Program-made: the position numbers and the translations under genes | Part shown: positions 8,939 to 17,311 of the stretch, piece by piece | How the letters are laid out: each line of letters begins with the position of its first letter | How positions within the stretch are numbered: position 1 is the first letter of the stretch | From: an uncultured Hyphomicrobiales bacterium | GTDB taxonomy: Bacteria; Pseudomonadota; Alphaproteobacteria; Rhizobiales; Beijerinckiaceae | DNA: 43,990 nucleotides | Assembly: GCA_903851305.1 (NCBI GenBank) | Contig: CAINNX010000179.1 | Location: forward strand, 1 to 43,990 | Direction: 5' to 3' | The notes under the pieces: generated by a model | What the model was told of the DNA's origin: nothing | Databases searched by the model: none | What the model saw: only the letters and a program-made list of their open reading frames with translations

Positions 8939-9946
8939 TTATTTAAATAACCTCGCTACGATTTTTTTTATTTCCGGGTCTGATCCTATTGCTCCTTTGA
9001 TCATTTTTTCTACGTCTGCCCCACTCATGGGACTTAGATCAAGCCGAAGTTTTGATGCTTCTTCTATCAAATTTGGATCACGCGAAGCCTGTTCAAAAGC
9101 GAGGCGGAGAATAGCTACCCGGTCTTCCGGCGTTCCCGGCGGCGCCGCAAAGGGCCGCGCGATAGCAAGACACTCGGACACAAGCTGAGCGACCATAGTT
9201 TTTTCGTTTTCATCTTTAACAAGTTCGGTCAGGAGTGGAACATCGGACAATTCTTGTTCACGGCGTAATCCGATTTGCACAAGTACATTTAAACGGGAAC
9301 GTGCATCCGGAAACGAGGCTTTATAGCTGGACCATGTATTGGTTGCGCGCCCCTCCATTTCCCCTCGTTCCATCGCAAGAGTTTGTTGGGCCCCACTCTC
9401 GTAACCCATGATGGCGCGAAATTTTGTACCCAATAAGTTATTGTATAGTTCTGCAATCTGAGCTGATGTAGAGCCTGCTCCTGATGCAGCGAGAGGAACT
9501 TCGCGCAATTTTGCATCTGAAATTGTTTTGATTGATGACGTGTGCCAGGTGACTGTTACGTTGTTTTCTTGTGTAAAATTTCCAATCCAATTAAAATTTC
9601 CTAAAGATGCATCTAGGCCCGGAGCACCGATTACTTCTTGAAGAAGCAGCCCTTGGCTGACCGCTGTGATGAGTGTTCCGTCTTTGGGTCCGCGAGCAGC
9701 TTGATTAAATGCAAGCATTCCTCCAGCGCCCGGCCGGTTCTGAACTATAAAATTTGGATTGCCTGGAATATATGCGCCCATATGTCGAGCAAGTAATCTT
9801 GAATAAAGATCGTAACTGCCCCCAACTCCAAGACCTACGGTAATAGTGACAGCCTTTTGCTCGAAAAAGCTTTCTGCAAGTACCGGCGTGGCCATAGAAA
9901 ATATAGTCATGCCAAAGAAAGCAAAAATTATTTTTATTTTTGTCAT
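8939..9946 (-). CDS. Bug/TctC-family periplasmic solute-binding receptor
   Basis: 335 residues with a clear signal peptide ending near PVLA. The mature receptor shows VGLGVGGSYDLYSR, NRPGAGGM and RPFAAPPGTPEDR. It is probably a periplasmic carboxylate-binding protein. Its ATG overlaps the stop of the upstream TcuA-like flavoprotein by 4 bases, so both come from one leftward transcript. That pairing mirrors tricarballylate or citrate uptake systems, in which a flavoprotein dehydrogenase acts on the imported acid. Composition is A+T-rich like its partner. Confidence 0.92.
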   Translation of the reverse strand: MTKIKIIFAFFGMTIFSMATPVLAESFFEQKAVTITVGLGVGGSYDLYSRLLARHMGAYIPGNPNFIVQNRPGAGGMLAFNQAARGPKDGTLITAVSQGLLLQEVIGAPGLDASLGNFNWIGNFTQENNVTVTWHTSSIKTISDAKLREVPLAASGAGSTSAQIAELYNNLLGTKFRAIMGYESGAQQTLAMERGEMEGRATNTWSSYKASFPDARSRLNVLVQIGLRREQELSDVPLLTELVKDENEKTMVAQLVSECLAIARPFAAPPGTPEDRVAILRLAFEQASRDPNLIEEASKLRLDLSPMSGADVEKMIKGAIGSDPEIKKIVARLFK

Positions 9947-11421
9947 TGCTTAGACGCTCCCGTTCCCGCGATTTTGCCGAAAACAGCTCCTGACATTAGG
10001 CCGGTTCCGCCAGGGTAATTGAAGTAAAAAATCCCTCCGACCATTTCGCCTGCTGCGAAGAGGCCCGGTATTTCAACCGCGTCCATGTCAAGAACGGCAC
10101 CGGTTTCTGGGTTTATGCGCAGCCCGCCAAAGGTAAAAGTAATTCCGCATCCGACTTGATAAGCCTCAAAAGGGGGTTCGTTTATTGTATTTGCCCAATT
10201 TGATTTTGGTATTGTTAGGCCGGTGGTCGTTCGACCATCGCGTATCCCGGGATTGAACGGGGCGTTATCCGCTACGGCTCTATTATAAACCTCAACTTCC
10301 TTCAAAAAGGCCTCAGCGTCGACACCTTCGAGTTTGCCGGCTAATTCTTCGAGGCTAGATGCAGATACTTTTGTAATTTTTCGAATTCGATATTCCGGCC
10401 TCAATAGATTGATGGCTTTGTTATCAAAAATTTGCCAAGCAAATTGTCCAGGTTGTTCTAATACAACCTTCCCGTATTTGGCGTAAGTAAATTGCCTGAG
10501 GTCGGCGCCCTCGTCTACAAAGCGAAGGCCATTTGCGTTAATCATTATTCCAATTGGATAAGAGTGCTTTTGAAAAAGAGCACCAACTTCAAGGTCACCA
10601 AACTCTGGTGCATTTGCATCCCAACCAACAGAGTGGCATCCGCTCCAGTGACCATAAGGCGAGGCACCAATCTCTAGTGCCATCCTAAGTCCATCTCCGG
10701 AGTTAAATCTACTGCCGCGAACTTTAACCAGATCCCATCCAGGCCCGAGGTAGCGAGACCTCCATTCAGGGTTTGCTTCAAAACCGCCGCATGCAAGGAC
10801 CACAGACTTTGCACGGACTTCACAAATAGCCCCGTTTAAACGAACGCGAACTCCGCTTACTTTAAACCCGTCGAATAAAAGCGTGGTAACCCGAGCCTCA
10901 TAAAGAATGGTCCCGCCATTTGAAACAAACAGCTCACCTTGCTTTTTGATAAGGCCATCTCCGCCGCCGGCGGCCTCGACAACTACACCACCTGTAAAGC
11001 GAATCTTTTCACCATCCTTGTAACTTTGAGATAGTTTTGGCAGAAACCGGATCCCTTTTTCTGCGAGCCATCTCACAGTATCTAGTGAACGATTGACAAG
11101 AATTTCACAAAGCTCTGAATTGGTTCGATAGTTTGTAGCTCGGAACATATCATCAAAATATTCATCGGAATTGTAGGTTCCAAAATCAAACGTTTCGGTT
11201 TCGTTTTCACCTAAGTCTTGAATTATAGGGATCAGATCTGAGAGTCCATTGAAAGCAAACCTCATGGAGCCAGAGGTGAATCGGGTATTTCCTCCTGATT
11301 CTTCCAAGGGAGCGCGCTCAAGGACAATAACTTTTGCACCATTTTCTTGTGCGGCAAGAGCCGCGCAAAAAGCAGCATTGCCGCCGCCAACAATCACCAC
11401 ATCGGTTTCAAGTGCGGTCAT
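9943..11421 (-). CDS. TcuA-like FAD-dependent (tricarballylate-type) dehydrogenase
   Basis: 492 residues of the FAD-dependent fumarate reductase/succinate dehydrogenase flavoprotein superfamily. The dinucleotide motif VIVGGGNAAFCAALAA is near the N-terminus, with ESGGNTRFTSG after it, and PGLFAAGEMVGG plus YPGGTGLMSGAVFG near the C-terminus. The GGGNAA form is typical of TcuA, which oxidises tricarballylate to cis-aconitate. TcuA normally hands electrons to the membrane Fe-S/heme protein TcuB, which is not present here. It is cytoplasmic, with no signal peptide. The Bug gene follows with a 4-base overlap. The substrate is most safely described as a polycarboxylate or unsaturated acid. Confidence 0.82.
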   Translation of the reverse strand: MTALETDVVIVGGGNAAFCAALAAQENGAKVIVLERAPLEESGGNTRFTSGSMRFAFNGLSDLIPIIQDLGENETETFDFGTYNSDEYFDDMFRATNYRTNSELCEILVNRSLDTVRWLAEKGIRFLPKLSQSYKDGEKIRFTGGVVVEAAGGGDGLIKKQGELFVSNGGTILYEARVTTLLFDGFKVSGVRVRLNGAICEVRAKSVVLACGGFEANPEWRSRYLGPGWDLVKVRGSRFNSGDGLRMALEIGASPYGHWSGCHSVGWDANAPEFGDLEVGALFQKHSYPIGIMINANGLRFVDEGADLRQFTYAKYGKVVLEQPGQFAWQIFDNKAINLLRPEYRIRKITKVSASSLEELAGKLEGVDAEAFLKEVEVYNRAVADNAPFNPGIRDGRTTTGLTIPKSNWANTINEPPFEAYQVGCGITFTFGGLRINPETGAVLDMDAVEIPGLFAAGEMVGGIFYFNYPGGTGLMSGAVFGKIAGTGASKQ

Positions 11422-11814
11422 CTTATATCGGTCCTCAAGGCCTCATATCATTGTAGATTGTAGAGATAATCTGTTTAAAAATCATATGACAATACTACTT
11501 AGGCGATCACAAGCTTGATTTTTAAGAAATCCTTTGCCGCAAATTTAAATCCCTGTGAGAGTTTGATTTCAGAATTGTAGTACTGATCCATAGTCTGCAA
11601 AGCGCGCAAAATCAGATCATATTTTGAATTGGTTGCATTTAAAATATTTTACGGATTACCGATAAACTACCGCAGGGTCAGGATTGTTGGCTCAAGTCCG
11701 ATGAATTCATCTTCCGGGAACGTTTTTTTTATCGGGGTCTGAAGGTCTTATAGAGCCTAGAATAAATGAAGAGTAACTATATTAAGGTACCCGGCTCCTG
11801 AAAGGAGCACCGAA
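11422..11814. other. Intergenic region between the TcuA-like operon and a small secreted protein gene
   Basis: About 390 A+T-rich bases between divergent genes. It must contain the leftward promoter for the flavoprotein/Bug pair and the rightward promoter for the small gene at 11815. I found no IS end, RNA gene or plausible ORF. It may also contain one boundary of the 12-18 kb island, but no direct repeat was identified by eye. Confidence 0.4.
11794..11808 (+). promoter_or_regulatory. Hairpin sequestering the ribosome binding site of the small Cys-rich protein gene
   Basis: GCTCCT (11794-11799) and AGGAGC (11803-11808) form a perfect 6-bp stem with a GAA loop. The second arm is the Shine-Dalgarno sequence of the ATG at 11815. 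Translation should be hindered unless the stem opens. A 3-base loop is tight, so the outermost 5 pairs are the more realistic stem. Confidence 0.45.
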
Positions 11815-12126
11815 ATGAAACGATTTGTTCCCTTGGCGGCGCTTATAGGTTCATTCGGGTTGGTTAACCTTCGCCCGTTGGCAGCAATAGCAAATAGCGA
11901 GCCTTCGAAGACGGAAGCGCCCGCTGTACCAGCTAAGAAACAAGTCCCGCCAGGCCTGACCGGAAATAAAATTCCTCAGTGTCCTGTAGGCGAGTATGTG
12001 GCGGGCTTGATCTGTAAAATTGCAGCGCCCGGCTATTACCTTGACCTTGGCATGAAATACCCGGCACCATGCCCACTCGGCACCACATCCCCTGCAGGGG
12101 CACGATCAATCCGTTATTGTGAGTAG
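11815..12126 (+). CDS. Small exported Cys-rich protein of unknown function
   Basis: 103 residues. A basic start and hydrophobic segment make a likely signal peptide (cleavage near residues 23-27), followed by a Pro/Ala/Lys-rich linker of about 25 residues. The C-terminal half has four cysteines in the pattern CPVGEY…C…APGYY…CPLGTTSPAGA…YC. This spacing recalls the small disulfide-bonded GCC2/GCC3 or ephrin-receptor-like repeats of eukaryotic extracellular proteins, an impression rather than a family assignment. Two disulfides are expected in the periplasm or outside the cell. AGGAG lies 7 bases before the ATG, inside a hairpin. It stands alone, convergent with the DUF5681 gene. Confidence 0.7.
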   Translation: MKRFVPLAALIGSFGLVNLRPLAAIANSEPSKTEAPAVPAKKQVPPGLTGNKIPQCPVGEYVAGLICKIAAPGYYLDLGMKYPAPCPLGTTSPAGARSIRYCE

Positions 12127-12175
12127 GCTTAGTGCGGCCCGGGATACAACCGGATAAACCTCAACTAGCTATCGT

Positions 12176-12892
12176 CTAGTCGGGTATCCTTGCCGAAATA
12201 ATCGCAATAATCCGCTTTTCGGATGCAATTTCGTCTTCGATAATTTTCTTGTATTTTTTATTTTTCGGATGCTTCAGTTCCGCCTCGAAAATTTTGATGG
12301 CTTCGTGTGCGGCCTCCCTCCTTTTGTTGCGCTTTTCCCACATCAGCTTCTCTTCTTTTGTGAATGGGCCTGTTATCCGCACTTGTCCAGTTGCGAGATC
12401 GATTTGGATATGATCGGGGTGAGGGACGGGCTCTGGTGGCCTAATGCCCATCAGCTTATGACGGTCGATTTCATCTTCCCATTTCAGTTTGTAATCGATC
12501 ATCGTTTGTAGAAATTCATCGTACTGTTTTTTGTCTTTAGCTTCTTTTTTGCTGACCAAGTCTGTGAATGTTTTTTGAGCCCGGTGGTCTCCACGCAAGG
12601 CATTAATCGACATTGAACGAACAATCGCTTGTGCCGTTGGAATACGAATCTCCTTGTTGCCATCCTTTACTTTTATCGGGCGGTAGGCCTCCTGCATGAT
12701 AATATCACCCAGCCGCTCTTCATTCATCGCAGGCATCTGGTTCTTGGATCCTTTTGGGCGTCCGTTCGGATTGCCCGACCTGCCCTTCGTGAAGCGGGTC
12801 GCAGCAGGTGGCTTGCCATAGCCGACCTCATAGGATCGGTCGGGCATCTTGTTCTTTAGCGCTTTGATTTTTTTGGTGAGGTCGTCGTTCAT
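12176..12892 (-). CDS. DUF5681-domain protein
   Basis: 238 residues. The N-terminal segment (YEVGYGKPP, TRFTKGRSGNPNGRPKGSKN, about residues 20-48) is the DUF5681 signature, a basic and probably nucleic-acid-contacting motif found beside ParB-like methyltransferases in alphaproteobacterial islands and prophages. The rest is highly charged and helical (EEKLMWEKRNKRREAAHEA), with no recognisable catalytic motif. The ATG overlaps the stop of the methyltransferase gene (ATGA), so the two are translationally coupled. No function has been established for the domain. Confidence 0.85.
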   Translation of the reverse strand: MNDDLTKKIKALKNKMPDRSYEVGYGKPPAATRFTKGRSGNPNGRPKGSKNQMPAMNEERLGDIIMQEAYRPIKVKDGNKEIRIPTAQAIVRSMSINALRGDHRAQKTFTDLVSKKEAKDKKQYDEFLQTMIDYKLKWEDEIDRHKLMGIRPPEPVPHPDHIQIDLATGQVRITGPFTKEEKLMWEKRNKRREAAHEAIKIFEAELKHPKNKKYKKIIEDEIASEKRIIAIISARIPD

Positions 12893-14271
12893 TTCCGGCC
12901 CTCCTCGTTATCGGAGGGGCCAGAGATGTTTTTCACGAATTCCGCATCTTCGTGCGCAAAGGCCTCGAAGCGGGCGATGATCTTGTCGCAATAGAGGGGA
13001 TCGTATTCGCACAAATATGCGCGCCGCCCGGTCTTGTGGGCAGCAATCAGGGTCGAGCCGGAACCGCCAAAAAGGTCGAGGACGATATCACCGCGTGCCG
13101 ATACATCCTTGATGGCATCCGCCAGCATCTGGACGGGTTTCACAGTCGGGTGGAGTGCTAGTTCTTCGAGGCGGTTCGCTTTGAAGGATGTAGCGCCCGC
13201 ATATTCCCAGACATTGGTGCGGTAACGCCCATGCTGTCCAAGCTCGAAATTGTTGATGTGGGGCGCGGTGCCATTCTTGAAGACAAAGATCAGCTCGTGC
13301 CTGGACCGGTAGAAGGTTCCCATGCCGCCATTGTCTTTGACCCAGACATTGAGGTTCTTGAGCTCGCTAAAGACCCCGGAGGCTGCTTCTTCGACCTCGC
13401 CCATGTGGCGCCAGTCCATGAAGATGTAATGGATCGAGCCATCCTTGCTGAATGTGACCAGATTGGTGAAGGAGGCTTTCAGAAAGGCAATGAACTCAGC
13501 CTTTGTCATCTCGCCTGACGCCATGGCAAACTCGCCATGTTTGATTTTGCCCGATCCGCCGACATTCCCCTGGATTTTGACGTTATAGGGAGGGTCTGTG
13601 ATCACCATGGTAGCAAGCTCGCCATCCATGAGAGCTGCCACGATGGCCTTGTCGCGCGCGTCCCCGCAGATCAGCTTGTGGGGGCCGACCCGATAAGTAT
13701 CGCCGGGACGGCAGCGGCGCAGTGTCAGTGCCGCGTCAGGCAATTGGTCGTCGTGCGGGTTGTCAGGCTCTTCCGGCTTTCGTGCTGCGATCACTTGGTC
13801 GATTTCAGGTAAGGAAAAGCCGGTGACCGTCAGGTCAAAGCCCGGCTCAAGGCCCATGAGCGCCTCCAATTCTTCGGCGAGCAGGTCTTCATCCCAGCCG
13901 GCATTCAAGGCCAGCTTATTGTCGGCGATAATATAGGCCCGCTTTTGTGCCTCGCTCATATGGCTGATTCGGACGCAGGGGATGCTTGCAAGCCATAAAA
14001 GCTTTGCAGCTTCCAGCCGCCCATGGCCCGCCAGGACCCGGTTACCCTCATCAATGAGAACAGGGACCGTAAACCCGAATTCCTGCATGCTCCGGGCAAG
14101 TTCGCGGACCTGCTTTTTGGAATGGGTCCGCGGGTTTTTGGGCGAGGGTTTGAGGTCCTTGACCGGCACGAACTCGAGCAGGGGGATCAGTTCAGTCTGC
14201 GCAGGGGCAAACTGGGCATGCAGATTGTTTGGGTCTTGGAATTTATGCGCAGTCTTACGGTTCCGGGGCAT
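12889..14271 (-). CDS. ParB-like domain fused to a DNA N6-adenine/N4-cytosine methyltransferase
   Basis: About 460 residues. Residues ~30-120 are a ParB/Srx-type domain (LKPSPKNPRTHSKKQVRELA, then VLAGHGRLEAAK). The second half is a methyltransferase with the catalytic DPPY at 226-229 and the SAM-binding DLFGGSGST motif near the C-terminus, the order of beta-class enzymes (as in CcrM-like proteins). HPTVKPVQM precedes the SAM site as usual. It should methylate adenine or cytosine in a specific DNA sequence. No restriction endonuclease lies nearby, so it looks like an orphan or island-protecting methylase. GGAGG sits 5 bases before ATG 14271, favouring it over the in-frame TTG at 14283. The DUF5681 gene is coupled downstream. 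Confidence 0.9.
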   Translation of the reverse strand: MPRNRKTAHKFQDPNNLHAQFAPAQTELIPLLEFVPVKDLKPSPKNPRTHSKKQVRELARSMQEFGFTVPVLIDEGNRVLAGHGRLEAAKLLWLASIPCVRISHMSEAQKRAYIIADNKLALNAGWDEDLLAEELEALMGLEPGFDLTVTGFSLPEIDQVIAARKPEEPDNPHDDQLPDAALTLRRCRPGDTYRVGPHKLICGDARDKAIVAALMDGELATMVITDPPYNVKIQGNVGGSGKIKHGEFAMASGEMTKAEFIAFLKASFTNLVTFSKDGSIHYIFMDWRHMGEVEEAASGVFSELKNLNVWVKDNGGMGTFYRSRHELIFVFKNGTAPHINNFELGQHGRYRTNVWEYAGATSFKANRLEELALHPTVKPVQMLADAIKDVSARGDIVLDLFGGSGSTLIAAHKTGRRAYLCEYDPLYCDKIIARFEAFAHEDAEFVKNISGPSDNEEGRK

Positions 14272-15061
14272 GGGAGCCTCCAAGCTTGGACCTTCGTGCA
14301 GAGCGCACGTCGGTTCAGGTTTCGGATGCTGCCCAAGCCCACACCGGGGGGCTGGCCGCTAGGTTTACTTACTCTCACGATGCAGATTGCTTCGTAAGGA
14401 GGACGCCGGGCCTCTCAAGCTTTCGACATGACGGAAACTATACTGCCGTGCCTGATCGTCAAGAGTTTTTTTAAGTGTCAAATTGTCATAAATGACTGGG
14501 GCAGTGGGGAAAATCAACCAATGCTTGATTTCAACTGCATGCCTTTGGATGCCGGTTTTTCTTTGTATCGAAGCCTGAATTATTCCGGCAGTTTCCCTGT
14601 TCGACCGAATTGAATTCCCTGTTCTGAAATCAGGCCTGCTTCGCAGATGTGGCCGGTTTCATCGGGAAAGTCACGAAAACAGCCTGAATCCTCGGGCCAC
14701 GGTCTCTTGTATTTCCCTGTAAATTCCCTGTATTTGCGCAAGGGAAGGCGAGACTGGTTCGGGCGGACTGCGTCATCCGCCAGTCTTTCATCTCTGAACC
14801 CCAGTCCGGCTTTGGCCTTGCCGCGCAAGACTTGTGCGGGTGGTTTCAGTGGCTTGCGAGCGGCGCTTCTTTTGCCCTCCCTGCAGAGACGCTCCTAGGC
14901 CTGTTTTCAGGTCAATTTGGTCCCTGTTTCTCAGTTGTTGTTTTCGGCAGTACGGAAGTCTCTGCCTGCCCGCTAGGCAGTCGCGACTTTTCGTGAGTTT
15001 TTTACAGTTCAGTTACGGCACGAGCGCGCAAGCTTAAGCGCACAAATCTGACTTGATGGGT
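14272..15061. other. 790-base non-coding region between methyltransferase and recombinase genes
   Basis: No reading frame here shows a recognisable motif, ribosome binding site or codon pattern. The segment holds the start region of the methyltransferase gene and a cluster of nine-base repeats (see 14592-14746). A long non-coding spacer at this place in such islands may serve as a recombination site, replication region or control region, which is inference only. Confidence 0.5.
14592..14746 (+). repeat. Iteron-like direct repeats [A/T]TTCCCTGT
   Basis: Four exact copies of the nonamer W-TTCCCTGT occur at 14592-14600, 14614-14622, 14712-14720 and 14723-14731. An inverted half copy AAGGGAA lies at 14740-14746. 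Start-to-start distances are 22, 98 and 11 bases, so the close pairs sit one or two helical turns apart, as expected for cooperatively bound protein sites. The most obvious candidate binders are the neighbouring recombinase, ParB-like or DUF proteins. Confidence 0.6.
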
Positions 15062-16795
15062 TCAGGCCGGCGCAAATCCGAGCGCGATGCGCTGCTCATG
15101 CCAGCCAAGTGGATAGCGAGTATCCTTCACCAGCTTGTTGGCTGAGAGCTCGGCGGGTTGCCGCCCGTCAAAGATGTCGCTGACTATATCGGGCGCCAGA
15201 TAATTGAGACGCATCAGCCGCGTCGCATAAGAGGGCGTCATATTTTGTGATGACGCGATTTCTTCAATCGAAGCGCTTCCAGATTTTTTGATGGCAGATT
15301 GGAGGGCGTGCGCGCGTTGCAGCAGTCGGATCAGAGATTGGTCGGGCGTTGCTTGATCTGCCGCACCGGGGATGACGAACCTCAATTCCTTGCCCGTCCG
15401 TTTTAACGTTGCGCTGATGGTAAGCGTAAATTCATCGTCTTCTGCATCATCGTCATCACTTGCCGAGGCAGCTTTATTGCCGAAGATGGCCTCAGCAAAT
15501 GAATGGCTGTTCAATTGCATCTCGATGCGGTCACGATGGATCTGGACACGCGTCAGGAAATTCAGGATCACATCGCTCCAGCATGTCGTTATGTTTTGTT
15601 CCAGTTTGATAAGTAGCTCTTCCGAGCTCTCATCCAAATGCAATTGGAAAGCAGCGCTTTGATATGCTTTGGGTAGGTCATGGGACAGACCCTTCGGGTC
15701 TTTCAAAAAATTTTTGATGCGTTTTATTACCAAGTCTTCGAGCAGGATTGCTGGAATGCGCTGCGCTTCAGGGTGCTCGTCTTTGCAATTCTTGGTCAGT
15801 GATTTCGAGATGTAATAGCGATAGCGGATCCCCTTCTTACTTGCATGTGATGGGGTCATGGCCTCGCCCGACGCATCAAAGACGATACCGGTCAGTCTTT
15901 TTGAGGCATTCGTTTCAAGGGCGCGCCGACCGACCCGATTGGAATCCAGAAGCTCTTGGGTCTTGTCCCAGAGATCTTGATCGAGAATAGCCGGATGCTC
16001 TCCTGGATAGGCCTCGCCCCGATGTTTTGTCAGGCCGATGTAAATTTCGTTTTGCAAGAGCTGGTAGAGAGCGCCTCGCGAGAACGGCTTTCTTCCGTAG
16101 CTGGTGCCGTCTGCGGCTATCCTCGCTTTGCTGACGATTTTGCCGATTTCCAGCTCTCTCTGGAGTTCGCGGACCGATCCGAGGGCGCAATAGCGCCCGA
16201 ATATGTGGCGGACGGTTTCGGCCTCCTTTTCATTCACGACGAGCTTCCGCTCCTGAACATCAAAGCCCAGAGGCGGCAGGCCGCCCATCCACATTCCTTT
16301 TTTCTTGGAAGCCGCAATCTTGTCGCGGATACGCTCGCCCGTGACCTCCCTTTCGAATTGAGCAAAAGAGAGCAGCACATTGAGCGTCAACCGCCCCATG
16401 CTGGTCGTCGTATTGAAAGCCTGGGTGACCGAGACGAATGAGACCCCTTGCCCATCGAAGGCCTCAACGATCTTGGCAAAGTCGGCCAGGGCGCGGGTCA
16501 GGCGATCGACCTTGTAGACGACGACCGTGTCGATGAGGCCTGCATCTATATCGGTGAGGAGCCGTTTCAGGGCAGGGCGATCCATATTGCCGCCGGAATA
16601 GGCCGGATCGTCATAAAGGGTCGGAATGACAATCCACCCCTCATGCTTCTGGCTCTTGATATAGGCCTCACAGGCTTCCCGCTGGGCGTCCAGGGAATTG
16701 AACTCCTGTTCCAGCCCCTCTTCGGAGGATTTGCGGGTGTAGATCGCGCAGCGGATTTTTCGGCGGGGAGCAGACGACGACATGACGGTTTTCAT
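15062..16795 (-). CDS. Large serine recombinase (resolvase/invertase family)
   Basis: About 577 residues. The N-terminal resolvase catalytic domain (about 13-165) has the active-site motif YTRKSS with the nucleophile at Ser23, followed by SLDAQREA and DRLTR. Next is a Recombinase domain (about 180-280, including the ALYQLLQNEIYIG region). The zinc-ribbon region has few cysteines and the C-terminal half is long and charged, with an Asp-rich stretch (SDDDDAEDD) and a helix-turn-helix-like region near SQNMTPSYATRLMRL. Such enzymes integrate or excise phages and islands at short att sites. ATG 16795 overlaps the stop of the DUF2924 gene (ATGA), and an upstream TTG at 16837 is less likely. It probably mobilises, or once mobilised, the 12-18 kb block. 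Confidence 0.92.
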   Translation of the reverse strand: MKTVMSSSAPRRKIRCAIYTRKSSEEGLEQEFNSLDAQREACEAYIKSQKHEGWIVIPTLYDDPAYSGGNMDRPALKRLLTDIDAGLIDTVVVYKVDRLTRALADFAKIVEAFDGQGVSFVSVTQAFNTTTSMGRLTLNVLLSFAQFEREVTGERIRDKIAASKKKGMWMGGLPPLGFDVQERKLVVNEKEAETVRHIFGRYCALGSVRELQRELEIGKIVSKARIAADGTSYGRKPFSRGALYQLLQNEIYIGLTKHRGEAYPGEHPAILDQDLWDKTQELLDSNRVGRRALETNASKRLTGIVFDASGEAMTPSHASKKGIRYRYYISKSLTKNCKDEHPEAQRIPAILLEDLVIKRIKNFLKDPKGLSHDLPKAYQSAAFQLHLDESSEELLIKLEQNITTCWSDVILNFLTRVQIHRDRIEMQLNSHSFAEAIFGNKAASASDDDDAEDDEFTLTISATLKRTGKELRFVIPGAADQATPDQSLIRLLQRAHALQSAIKKSGSASIEEIASSQNMTPSYATRLMRLNYLAPDIVSDIFDGRQPAELSANKLVKDTRYPLGWHEQRIALGFAPA

Positions 16796-17307
16796 CTCCG
16801 TTTCTTGATCAGGCCGAAGAATCGGGGACCCGACCAATGCGAGCCCGTGATGTGGCGGGCGATCTCTGACAGCGATCGGTAGACCTTGCCTTCGAACAGG
16901 AAGCCTTGCCTCAAGACCTCGACGCTATGTGTGCGGCCATGCCACTCGCGAACTAGACGGGCGCCGGCAGAAAGATCGCGTCGGGTAGGTTCGTCTGCGG
17001 GCATAACTTCCCCAAGCTCTCCAATTGAGGCCCCAAGCTTTTTGATGGTGCTGGGTGGTAGCTCTCCGAAAGCCTGCATCTGCAGGGCATGGGCGACCGC
17101 CCGCAGCATCAGGTCGCGACTGAGGCGCGGTGGCTCGGAGCCTTTCAGTTTGCGCCATTCTTCACGCAGCGTGATCAGGCCCATCGATTGCAGCGCTTCA
17201 AGCCGTTCTGCAATTTGGGGGGATTGATTGTGTTTCTGCGGAAGCCCCGAATATCGGGCAGTAGCTGCATGCCCGATTTCTTTGCATGCTGGCATCAAAC
17301 GAGCCAT
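16792..17307 (-). CDS. DUF2924-domain protein
   Basis: About 171 residues. The C-terminal pattern GARLVREWHGRTHSVEVL, then RSLSEIARHITGSHWSGPRFFGL is the hallmark of DUF2924. These proteins sit almost invariably directly upstream of this type of serine recombinase in alphaproteobacteria, suggesting a recombination-directionality or DNA-binding helper role, although that is unproven. The central part (ERLEALQSMGLITLREEWRKL) is the usual N-terminal helix pair. ATG 17307 is taken as the start because it follows the DUF3489 stop, but its ribosome site is weak and ATG 17295 is possible. The stop overlaps the recombinase start, so they are coupled. Confidence 0.82.
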   Translation of the reverse strand: MARLMPACKEIGHAATARYSGLPQKHNQSPQIAERLEALQSMGLITLREEWRKLKGSEPPRLSRDLMLRAVAHALQMQAFGELPPSTIKKLGASIGELGEVMPADEPTRRDLSAGARLVREWHGRTHSVEVLRQGFLFEGKVYRSLSEIARHITGSHWSGPRFFGLIKKRR

Positions 17308-17311
17308 GGCC

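Noticed and set aside
12889-14271. A restriction-modification system
   Set aside because: A methyltransferase is present but no endonuclease or specificity gene is found around it; the ParB-like fusion with DUF5681 is an island-type arrangement.
13034-14397. Long rightward ORFs opposite the methyltransferase gene
   Set aside because: They are antisense shadows of a well-supported gene with intact ParB and methyltransferase motifs.
14580-14828. Leftward 82-residue ORF in the gap between methyltransferase and recombinase
   Set aside because: It translates the iteron repeats themselves (repeated Lys-Tyr-Arg-Glu-Phe-like units), has no ribosome site, and is best explained as a by-product of the DNA repeats.
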